Assembly (NCBI GenBank): GCA_946481225.1
Contig: CAMLNJ010000185.1
Location: 1-6,346 of the forward strand
Reading direction: 5' to 3'
Origin: an uncultured Verrucomicrobiota bacterium
GTDB taxonomy: Bacteria > Verrucomicrobiota > Verrucomicrobiae > Opitutales > Opitutaceae
DNA length: 6,346 bases
The notes beneath the pieces are model-generated. The model did no database searches and was not told where the DNA came from. It saw nothing but the letters and a program-made list of their open reading frames with translations. The position numbers and the translations under genes were made by a program. Below, piece by piece: positions 1 to 6,346 of the stretch (its first letter is position 1; each line of letters opens with the position of its first letter).

Positions 1-1924
1 CGGCCTTGCCGCCAGCGTCACCACCGCCTCCCTCGCCTCCGCAGCCGCCACGACGGGAGCGGCCGTCGCCACCACCACCGGAACCTTCGCCGCCGCCATG
101 AGCACCGCCAAAATCGCCGCCACCACCGCAGCCGCCGGACTCGTCGTTTTCTCGCTCGGCGTCGCCGTCCTCCCGAACCCGGCCGACACTCACGAATCCC
201 CGGCCGCAGCCGCCCCCGCCTCCCTCTCCGCCGCCGGGCTCGCCGCCATCCTGCACCCCTCCCGCCTCTCGCAAACGGAGGCCGCCGACGCCCTCTCCGC
301 CTACCTCGCCCTGCCGCCCCTCGCGGAAAAAGCCCCCGAGGCCGACACCGCCGCGCGCGCCGCCATTCTCCGCCGTCTTCTCGTCGTCCTGCCCCCCGGC
401 TGGTTTCAGCGCCTTCTCGACGGCACCTCCGCCCGCCCCGGCGGACCCGAAGCCCGCCTCCGCCGCCTCGCCTTCATCGCCTGGACCGAACTCGACGCCC
501 CCTCCGCCGCCCGCTGGATCGCCACCCAATCCCCCGGCCCCGGCATCGACGCCAAGGCCCGCCAAAACCTCACCACCGCCGCCGCCCTCGCCTGGTCGGA
601 CGCCGCCTTCACCCCCGCCTACGAATGGGCCGACACCCTCTCCGACTTGCGCGAGCCCATCCTGCGCGCCCTCCTCACCCGGCTCGCCGACACCGAGCCC
701 GAGCGCGCCCTCGAGCTGGCCCGGGCCGGCGGCGAACCGTTCTTCCTCTCCGTCCGACGCGATCTCTTCGCCGCCTGGGCCAAAAAAGATCCCGGCCCCG
801 CCGTCCGCTCCCTCGGCGCCGCCATCTTCGAACCCGGCAAGAACGTCGACAACTACCAGCTCTCCCAAGCCCTCGCTCGCTGGGGCCGCGCCGAGCCCGC
901 CGCCGCGCTTGATTGGCTTTTCGCCCAGACCTACCAAACCCGCGAGGACAACCAGGAGCTTCTCCGCCTCATGGTCGGCCAAGCCGCTCTCGGAGACTCC
1001 CCCGCCCCCCTCGCCGAGGCCCTCCGTAAACACCCCGGCCTCGTCAATCCCGCCGACACCCTCCGTTGGCTGCTCAACGGCTGGGCCAAAACCGACTCCC
1101 CCGCCGCCCTCGCCTGGCTCGACAACCTGCCCGACGCCGACGAGCGTATCAGCCTCGCGACCGAAGCGTTGTGCATATGGAACAGCGACGAACCCGGGAC
1201 CAATCTCCCCCTCGCCCTCTATCTTCCCGCCGGCCCGCGACGCAGCCACGCCGTGAAGCAGATTCTCGAACGCTGGGTCAAGGACTCCCCCAACGCCGCC
1301 CTCGCCTGGCTGCACTCCCGCGATGAGCCCGACTTGGCCGAACTCGCCGCCCCGCTCGAGGCCATCCTGCTCGGCGACACCGCCCGCGCCACCCCCGCCG
1401 CCGCCATCTCCGCCTGGGGAAAACTTCCCGTCGGCCCGGCCAAGACCGCCGCCTCGACCGCCATCGCCTCCGCCTGGGGCGAACGCGACCCCGCCGCCGC
1501 CGCCCAGTGGTGGCTCGCTCAACAAACCGCCACATTCGACTCCTCCCGTCTCTCCATACCCTTCGACCAAGACCGAACCCTCACGCCGCTGCTCGCCGAC
1601 TGGAGCCGCCGCGATCCCGATTCGTTCCTCTCCTGGGCCGAACAACAAAGCGCCCCCAGCCTCCGCGCCCACGCCCTCCACACGCTCATCACCGACTTCG
1701 ACTTCGACTACAAAGGCGTGGACGCGCCTCCGGCCCGAGCCACCGCCGAGCGCATCGTCCGCGTCGCGGAGAAATACCCCGACCTGATGCTGCTCGAAAA
1801 CCACCTGCGTCGCTGGTCTCAACGCGACCCCGCCGGCGCTCGCGAGTGGGTCTCCGCCAACGAGGCGATTTCTCCCGAACACGCCGCCCGTCTCCTGCCG
1901 CATCTGAGCCCCGCCAGCCCCTGA
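1..1924 (+). CDS. C-terminal part of a probable sigma-factor/membrane/repeat fusion protein (5' end outside window)
   Basis: The frame is open from base 2 with no stop before the TGA at 1922-1924. The ATG at 98 is probably internal: the 32 codons before it read GLAASVTTASLASAAATTGA and onward, matching residues 205-236 of the sigma-fusion gene at 3802 (GLAAQIAASSLAAATFAG...). About 204 codons carrying the sigma domain are therefore probably missing upstream. Counting the ATG at 98 as residue 1, a hydrophobic helix spans about 6-25, a Pro/Ala linker 26-42, and repeats run from about 43 to the end. Roughly eleven repeat units follow the pattern W-x3-DP-x-A-A-x-x-W; clear examples begin at W129, W227, W262, W329, W393, W460, W502 and W573. 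The C-terminus (ISPEHAARLLPHL) resembles that of the next gene. The repeats suggest an all-helical solenoid for binding or sensing; no catalytic motif is visible. Sigma identity is inferred from homology because that domain is not in the window. An independent membrane protein starting at 98 is the alternative. Confidence 0.8.
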   Translation, partial: GLAASVTTASLASAAATTGAAVATTTGTFAAAMSTAKIAATTAAAGLVVFSLGVAVLPNPADTHESPAAAAPASLSAAGLAAILHPSRLSQTEAADALSAYLALPPLAEKAPEADTAARAAILRRLLVVLPPGWFQRLLDGTSARPGGPEARLRRLAFIAWTELDAPSAARWIATQSPGPGIDAKARQNLTTAAALAWSDAAFTPAYEWADTLSDLREPILRALLTRLADTEPERALELARAGGEPFFLSVRRDLFAAWAKKDPGPAVRSLGAAIFEPGKNVDNYQLSQALARWGRAEPAAALDWLFAQTYQTREDNQELLRLMVGQAALGDSPAPLAEALRKHPGLVNPADTLRWLLNGWAKTDSPAALAWLDNLPDADERISLATEALCIWNSDEPGTNLPLALYLPAGPRRSHAVKQILERWVKDSPNAALAWLHSRDEPDLAELAAPLEAILLGDTARATPAAAISAWGKLPVGPAKTAASTAIASAWGERDPAAAAQWWLAQQTATFDSSRLSIPFDQDRTLTPLLADWSRRDPDSFLSWAEQQSAPSLRAHALHTLITDFDFDYKGVDAPPARATAERIVRVAEKYPDLMLLENHLRRWSQRDPAGAREWVSANEAISPEHAARLLPHLSPASP

Positions 1925-1933
1925 GCATCCACC

Positions 1934-3661
1934 ATGCGCCCGGTCCTCATCGCCGCCCTGCTTTTCGGCTCGTCCCTCGGAGCCACCCTCGCTTGGAAAC
2001 ATCGCCGGCCGCGGCCCGCGCCCGTCGCGCCAGCCGCACCTGCGCCTTCCTCGCCGACGAACGCCCGCGCCGAAACCGACGCCCTCGCCCCTCGGCCGCA
2101 TCTCTCCTCTCGCGATGCCGGCCACGCCCTTTCCGCCTGGCTCGCCCTGCCCCGCGCCCCCGGCGCCCGCGCCAACCACGCCGTCCGCGCCGAGGCCCTG
2201 CGCGCGCTTCTTTCCCGTCTGCCCGAAGCCGAGTTTCCCCGCCTGCTCGACTCCATCCTTCGCCTGGAGGACGAAGCCCGCGACAACCTCCGGCGCCTCG
2301 CCTTCGACACCTGGGCCGACCTCGACCCCGCCGCCGCCGCCCGCTGGGCCGCCGCCGCCGGCGCCCCCGCCCGCAATCTCGCCCGCCAGGCCGCCAAAGC
2401 CTGGGCCCTCCGCGATCCGCTCTCCGCCCTCGCCTGGGCCTCCGCCCTGCCCGACGAAACCCTCGCCATCGATCTCGCCGCCACGGTCATCGGCCAGCTC
2501 CCGCCCGGCGACCTCACGCGCGCCCTCGGCCTCATCGAGACCCGCGGCCCCGTCTTTCGCGACGCCCTCGCGGCCACGCTCTTTCGTCCCCTCTCCAAGA
2601 CCGACCCCGCCGCCGCCGTCCGAGCCTTCGGGCCGACGATGTGGCGTCGCGGCACCGAGATCTGGCAACTCGACACCGCCCTCGCCGCCTGGGCTCGCAC
2701 CGACCTCGATGGCGCCCTCGCCTGGCTCTCCGCCCAACCCCGCGCGCAAGAGCTCCCCAACATCGCCGCCCGCCTCGGCACCGACGACGTCAGCCGCGCC
2801 CGCCTCGGCGCCGCCCTCCTCGGCCGGGCCGACTTCCCCATGCGCCAGGCCGCCCTCGGCGAACTCGTTTCCGATTGGGTCGAGAAATCCCCCGCCGCCG
2901 CCCTCGCCTGGCTCGACACCGTCAAAGATCGGGAACTCCGCGAGCGTATCCTCGAACTCGCTACCCGCGGCTACTCCGCCGAGCATCCGGAGGCCGACCT
3001 CCCTCTCATCCTCGCCCGGGTGCCGAGTCCGGACCGCGATTCGACCGTCGCCCTTCGGCTCGAAAAATGGGCCGCGATCTCGCCGCAGGCCGCCCTGGCC
3101 TGGATCGCCGCGCAAAAGGACGCCTCCGTCGCCAAGGCCGCTCCCCTCGTCCATGGCACCATCCTCGGCACCCTCGCGGTCGAGTCGCCGGATGCCGCCG
3201 TCCGCGAATGGAGCGCCCTCTCCGATCCCGCCACCCAAGCCGCCGCGCTCGGCCCCATCGTGGAAGCCTGGTCGCGCGCCGCCCCCGAAGCCGCGCTGCG
3301 CTGGGGCACCGAAAAGCTGCTCGCGTCCGGCGGCACCGTCGCCACCTGGCAAAGCGTCCCGCTCCAGACCTGGGCCGCCCAAAATGCCTCCGCCGCGATT
3401 TCGTGGGTCGAAAGCCACGCCGACGAGAAAGTCCGCCGCGGCCTGTTTCACGCGCTCGGCGGCGGATGGGAGCAACGGATGCCCCCCGATCGCGCGGCGC
3501 AGCTGTATTCGCAAATCGGATCTCCCGCCCTGCGCACCGAGTTCCTCACCAACCACCTCACGATCTGGCTGAAATCCTCCCCCGCCGCCGCCCGCGCCTG
3601 GCTCGAAAAATCCGACGCCCTCACCCCCGAGCAAGCCGCCGCCCTACTCGCCACCCAGTAA
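1934..3661 (+). CDS. Membrane-anchored helical-repeat protein lacking a sigma domain (hypothetical protein)
   Basis: This is a complete 575-residue protein of unknown function. Residues 4-21 form a hydrophobic helix (VLIAALLFGSSLGATLAW), followed at once by KHRRPR and a Pro/Ala linker to about 42. There is no lipobox cysteine, and the charges just after the helix argue for an uncleaved anchor. More positive charge lies after the helix than before it, so whether the repeats face the periplasm or the cytoplasm is uncertain. From about 57 to 575 it is homologous to both neighbours, with about eleven units of W-x3-(D/S)P-x-A-A-x-x-W; good examples begin at W127, W157, W253, W315, W379, W446, W480 and W545. 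No enzyme motif is visible. The start is 9 bases after the upstream stop, in the same frame, with no good Shine-Dalgarno sequence (only a weak GAG at 1923-1925). This suggests one transcript and translational coupling. It looks like a version of the neighbours that lost, or never had, the sigma part. Confidence 0.9.
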   Translation: MRPVLIAALLFGSSLGATLAWKHRRPRPAPVAPAAPAPSSPTNARAETDALAPRPHLSSRDAGHALSAWLALPRAPGARANHAVRAEALRALLSRLPEAEFPRLLDSILRLEDEARDNLRRLAFDTWADLDPAAAARWAAAAGAPARNLARQAAKAWALRDPLSALAWASALPDETLAIDLAATVIGQLPPGDLTRALGLIETRGPVFRDALAATLFRPLSKTDPAAAVRAFGPTMWRRGTEIWQLDTALAAWARTDLDGALAWLSAQPRAQELPNIAARLGTDDVSRARLGAALLGRADFPMRQAALGELVSDWVEKSPAAALAWLDTVKDRELRERILELATRGYSAEHPEADLPLILARVPSPDRDSTVALRLEKWAAISPQAALAWIAAQKDASVAKAAPLVHGTILGTLAVESPDAAVREWSALSDPATQAAALGPIVEAWSRAAPEAALRWGTEKLLASGGTVATWQSVPLQTWAAQNASAAISWVESHADEKVRRGLFHALGGGWEQRMPPDRAAQLYSQIGSPALRTEFLTNHLTIWLKSSPAAARAWLEKSDALTPEQAAALLATQ

Positions 3662-3662
3662 G

Positions 3663-3722
3663 GCAGCCTCCATGGACTGCGGCGACATGTCGCCGCCTTC
3701 GACGAGCCGACGCGTCGGCTCG
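3663..3722. repeat. Paired perfect palindromes downstream of the repeat gene
   Basis: Two perfect palindromes begin 17 bases after the TAA at 3659-3661. The first is GCGGCGACATGTCGCCGC at 3679-3696 (18 bp) and the second CGAGCCGACGCGTCGGCTCG at 3703-3722 (20 bp), separated by the six bases CTTCGA. As RNA they would fold into 7-bp and 8-bp GC-rich stems closed by CATG and CGCG tetraloops. A weaker hairpin just upstream (GCAG at 3663-3666 with CTGC at 3677-3680, enclosing TCCATGGA) shares two bases with the first palindrome and would compete with it. There is no T-tract, so this is not a standard intrinsic terminator. It could be a dispersed REP-like element, a 3' end stabiliser or processing signal, a transcription attenuator between the genes, or a pair of operators for a dimeric regulator. 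The sequence fixes the symmetry but not the role. Confidence 0.6.
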
Positions 3723-3780
3723 CCCTCCGCCCGCCGCTTTCCGCCCGCCCCACTTTCCCTGTTCGGTTTCGCCCCAGGCG
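3723..3780 (+). other. C-rich leader tract with a 10-base direct repeat
   Basis: Between the palindromes and the start of the sigma gene lies a pyrimidine-rich, strongly C-biased stretch. It contains the direct repeat TCCGCCCGCC at 3726-3735 and 3740-3749, separated by GCTT, followed by ACTTTCCCTGTTCGGTTTC. I see no convincing -35/-10 pair. A C-rich, relatively G-poor RNA after two hairpins could act as a Rho loading region or an untranslated leader, but the whole plus strand is C-rich, so this is weak evidence. Confidence 0.25.
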
Positions 3781-3801
3781 GGTGTTAATGGGAAGAACAC
3801 C
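3781..3801 (+). promoter_or_regulatory. Ribosome-binding site within an inverted repeat
   Basis: GGTGTT at 3781-3786 and AACACC at 3796-3801 are exact reverse complements separated by nine bases, AATGGGAAG. The loop holds the best Shine-Dalgarno match (GGGAAG, 3790-3795), six bases before the ATG at 3802, which supports that start. In RNA a 6-bp stem would present the binding site in a loop directly against the start codon; in DNA it could be a small operator. The stem is short, so chance is possible. Confidence 0.45.
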
Positions 3802-6346
3802 ATGCAAGACGACGCCGCGCTTCTCCGCAGCTACGCCGAGGACCACTCCGAGGAGGCCTTCACCGAGCTCGTGAACCGCCACCTCGGCCTCGTCTATCAC
3901 GCCGCCCTGCGCCAATGCGGAGGCAACCGCCACCACGCCGAAGAGGTCGCCCAACTCGTCTTCACCGATCTCGCGCGAAAAGCCGACGCGCTCTCACGCC
4001 GCCCGCTTCTCGTCGCCTGGCTCCACACCAGCGCCCGCTACGCCGCGTCCCACCTGCACCGCGCCGAAGCGCGCCGCCTCGCCCGCGAACACGCGGCCTT
4101 CGCCATGCACGACACCGAAGCAGGACTCGCCCCCGAGCCCGCCGTCGAGTGGGAGCGCCTCCGCCCGCTCATCGACGAAGCCCTCCAAAGCCTCGGCGAA
4201 CGCGACCGCGCCGCCGTTCTCATGCGCTTTTTCGAAAACCGCTCCTACGCCGAGCTCGCCGCCTCGCTCTCCGTCTCCGAGGACGCCGCCCGCGTCCGCG
4301 TGAACCGCGCCCTCGAAAAACTTCGCTCCTCCCTCTCCCGCCGCGGCCTGGTCTCCACCTCCGCCGCGCTGTCCCTCGCACTCGCCCAGCCAGCCCTCGC
4401 CGCCGCGCCCGCCGGCCTCGCCGCCCAAATCGCCGCCTCCTCGCTGGCCGCCGCCACCTTCGCCGGCGCCTCGACCGGGCTCGTCTCCGCCGCCTTCCTC
4501 GCGACCGCCAAAATCGCGGGCGCCACCACCGCCGCCATCACCCTCCTCTCCCTCGGCGTGGTCCTCCACCAAAACGCCTCCGCCCCGCCCGAAGCCACCG
4601 CCACCCGGACGTCCGCCCTTTCCGCCGCCGAACTCGCCGCGATCCTCCACCCCGCGCGCCTTACGCCGGTCGACGCCGACTCGGCCCTCGCCGCCTACCT
4701 CGCCCTCCCCGCCCTCGCCGAAAACGCCGCCCAGACCGAGTTCCTCGAACGCTCCGCCCGCCTCCGCGCCTTGCTGACCGTCCTGCCCGCCGAACACCAT
4801 GCCCGGCTCCTCGCCGCCACCTCGACGCGTATCGGCGTCCCCGAAGATCGCCTCCGCCGCATCGCGTTCGCAGCCTGGACCGAACTCGACGCCCCCGCCG
4901 CCGCCCGCTGGGCCGCCGCACAGGAAAACAGCCCCACCCTCGACGGCGACCAGCGCGCCGAACTGGCCACCGAGGCCGCCCTCGCCTGGGCCCGCGCCGA
5001 TTTCAACGCCGCCTACGCCTGGGCAACGGCGCTGCGGCCCGACCTCGCCCGCCACATCGGCGGCCGGCTCCTCGCCCGTCTCGTCCGCACCGACGCCGCA
5101 CGCGCGCTCACCCTGGCCCGCGCCGGCGACCTCGCCTACTTCGACGCAGTCCGCCCCGGGATTTTCGAAGCGTGGCTCGAACACGACCCCGCCGCCGCGT
5201 TCCAGACCCTCGGCGCGGAGATGTTCGCCGCCCCCGGCGACCGCGTCAGCCTTCCCCGCCACCTCGCGCGCTGGGCTTCGCGCGATCCGCAGGCCGCCCT
5301 AGCCTGGCTCGACACCCAAGCCCCCGGCGAACCCTACCAGCGCACCAACCAACTCGGTTCGCTCATCAGCGACTTCGCCGACAAAAACCCGCCGCCGGAC
5401 TTCGCCGCCTTCGCCGCCGCGCTCACGTCCCGCGCCAAATCCGGCTTTGGCCGCAACCGCCTGGAGCAGTTCCTCCGCTCTTGGATGGAGCGCGACAGCT
5501 CCGCCGCCCTTCGATGGCTCGACACCCTGCCGGACGCGTCTCTGCGCGAGGAAATTGTCCGCGAGTCCGTGCTCTACGCGGCCTACGACAACCCAAGGGA
5601 CATCCTCACGCTCGCCCGCCGCCTGCCCGCCGATGCGAAGCGCGCCCAGGCAATCGACAAGATCCTCGGCGACTGGAGCCGAAAAGCCCCCGACGACGCC
5701 CTCGCCTGGCTCGAAAGCGCCGAGGGCGCCGAACTCGCCGGCTCCGAAACCGCCCAGGTCGTCCGCATCGGCATCGTCGCCCAAAAGAATCCCGCCGCCG
5801 CCCTCGCCGCCTGGAATGCCATCGGATCCGAGGACACCCGCCGCGGCATCGCGCCCGCCCTCGCTCGCGCATGGGCGTTGACCGAACCGGACGCCGCCGC
5901 GGCCTGGCTCTTCGCCCAGATCCCGGACAGACCAAACTTCAGCGATCCGGAAACCTATCGGTCGCTCACCCCCGACGAGCGCCAAGCCTACGGGAAGCGC
6001 ATGGGGCCCTACTCCGCGTATCCACATGCCTACGACACGATCAGCGCCAAATGGATCGCCCGCGATCCCGACGGCTTCATCGAATGGGCGCAGAGCCTTC
6101 CCTCTTCAGTCCAGCAACGAAGCGCGCTTCACAGCCTATCCTGGGCAGCGGCCAGGCAGGCCAACGCCGACCAACCCGATCCCGCCAAGCGCCTCGCCTT
6201 GATCGCCACGCTCCGCGATCTGGTGGTTGCTTTTCAACACTCTGGCAGCGCCGAGGAGCGCCTGGCGGCCATGGCGACCACACTTGGCGACCGCAGCGCT
6301 GTGGTCCTGGAAGAATGTACGGAGCACCTGGCCTACGCCGGGAACT
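3802..6346 (+). CDS. ECF-type RNA polymerase sigma factor fused to a membrane segment and helical-repeat domain (3' end outside window)
   Basis: The frame is open for 848 codons to the window edge. Residues 7-90 match sigma-70 region 2, with FTELVNRHLGLVYHAALRQC, AEEVAQLVFTDLARKA and WLHTSARYAA. Residues 117-181 match region 4, with a helix-turn-helix at about 148-170 (SYAELAASLSVSEDAARVRV). An Ala-rich stretch (186-235) leads into a hydrophobic helix at about 238-255, a short linker, then repeats from 273. These follow W-x3-DP-x-A-A-x-x-W, for example from W359, W457, W491, W561, W625, W691 and W751. The sigma part should bind core RNA polymerase in the cytoplasm, so with a single membrane pass the repeats would lie outside it; the Ala-rich stretch could hide a second pass and reverse this. 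The ATG has GGGAAG six bases upstream. Alignment with the gene ending at 1924 suggests 35-45 residues are missing. No anti-sigma gene is adjacent, so the C-terminal part may be the built-in regulator. Confidence 0.92.
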   Translation, partial: MQDDAALLRSYAEDHSEEAFTELVNRHLGLVYHAALRQCGGNRHHAEEVAQLVFTDLARKADALSRRPLLVAWLHTSARYAASHLHRAEARRLAREHAAFAMHDTEAGLAPEPAVEWERLRPLIDEALQSLGERDRAAVLMRFFENRSYAELAASLSVSEDAARVRVNRALEKLRSSLSRRGLVSTSAALSLALAQPALAAAPAGLAAQIAASSLAAATFAGASTGLVSAAFLATAKIAGATTAAITLLSLGVVLHQNASAPPEATATRTSALSAAELAAILHPARLTPVDADSALAAYLALPALAENAAQTEFLERSARLRALLTVLPAEHHARLLAATSTRIGVPEDRLRRIAFAAWTELDAPAAARWAAAQENSPTLDGDQRAELATEAALAWARADFNAAYAWATALRPDLARHIGGRLLARLVRTDAARALTLARAGDLAYFDAVRPGIFEAWLEHDPAAAFQTLGAEMFAAPGDRVSLPRHLARWASRDPQAALAWLDTQAPGEPYQRTNQLGSLISDFADKNPPPDFAAFAAALTSRAKSGFGRNRLEQFLRSWMERDSSAALRWLDTLPDASLREEIVRESVLYAAYDNPRDILTLARRLPADAKRAQAIDKILGDWSRKAPDDALAWLESAEGAELAGSETAQVVRIGIVAQKNPAAALAAWNAIGSEDTRRGIAPALARAWALTEPDAAAAWLFAQIPDRPNFSDPETYRSLTPDERQAYGKRMGPYSAYPHAYDTISAKWIARDPDGFIEWAQSLPSSVQQRSALHSLSWAAARQANADQPDPAKRLALIATLRDLVVAFQHSGSAEERLAAMATTLGDRSAVVLEECTEHLAYAGN

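Noticed and set aside
1819..2925. Long open frame on the minus strand (368 codons)
   Set aside because: It is Arg/Ala/Ser-rich low complexity antisense to the clear repeat gene, with no recognisable domain.
2115..3572. 485-codon plus-strand frame inside the second gene
   Set aside because: The product is almost all Pro, Ser and Ala, the usual out-of-frame reading of GCC-rich coding DNA.
3679..3722. Intrinsic terminator
   Set aside because: The stems are strong, but no run of T follows, so only a non-canonical termination or processing role remains possible.
3761..3796. Promoter with TGTTCG as -35 and TTAAT as -10
   Set aside because: The -10 candidate lies only about 12 bases before the start codon, leaving no room for the ribosome-binding site in the transcript, and the match is poor.
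3994..5262. Long open frame on the minus strand (422 codons)
   Set aside because: It translates to an implausible Gly/Glu-rich chain and lies wholly opposite the well-supported sigma fusion; open antisense frames are expected at this GC content.
588..5720. Recurring DNA word GCCCTCGCCTGGCTC as a dispersed DNA repeat
   Set aside because: It always falls in frame encoding ALAWL of the protein repeat, and codon bias explains the nucleotide identity.
1..6346. tRNA/rRNA genes, CRISPR array, insertion sequence or transposase
   Set aside because: I saw no RNA gene fold, no regular repeat-spacer pattern, and no transposase motifs or terminal repeats.

Overview
The window is very GC-rich and all of its coding capacity lies on the plus strand. 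It holds three tandem, homologous genes: one cut off at the left edge, one complete, and one cut off at the right edge. Heavy use of GCC/CTC codons, Ala/Trp/Pro-rich helical repeats and a 'LARKA...WLHTSARYAA' type ECF sigma domain followed by an Ala-rich 'PAGLAA' membrane stretch all point to a verrucomicrobial genome, most likely Opitutaceae. This is inferred from style and remembered families, not from a search.

Layout. Bases 1-1924 are the 3' part of a gene whose start lies upstream. The frame is open from base 2 and already encodes the Ala/Thr-rich stretch and membrane helix that follow the sigma domain in the third gene, so it is probably a second sigma-fusion gene missing about 200 N-terminal codons. 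Bases 1934-3661 encode a complete 575-residue paralogue with an N-terminal membrane anchor and the same repeat domain, but no sigma domain. Bases 3662-3801 are the only notable intergenic gap. It carries two perfect palindromes (18 and 20 bp), a C-rich tract with a 10-base direct repeat, and a small inverted repeat framing the ribosome-binding site of the next gene. From 3802 to the right edge runs an ECF-type sigma factor (regions 2 and 4), a hydrophobic segment, and about 570 residues of the same repeats. By alignment with gene 1 it should end some 35-45 codons past the window.

How it may work together. All three proteins share a solenoid-like domain built from a unit of the form W-x3-(D/S)-P-x-A-A-x-x-W-L. 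Two are (or appear to be) fused to a sigma factor through a membrane segment, and the middle one is only membrane-anchored. No separate anti-sigma gene is visible. A reasonable hypothesis is a family of membrane-tethered sigma factors whose repeat domain senses or binds something and controls the sigma domain, with the sigma-less protein as partner, competitor or co-receptor. This is inference from architecture; the ligand, target promoters and topology are unknown.
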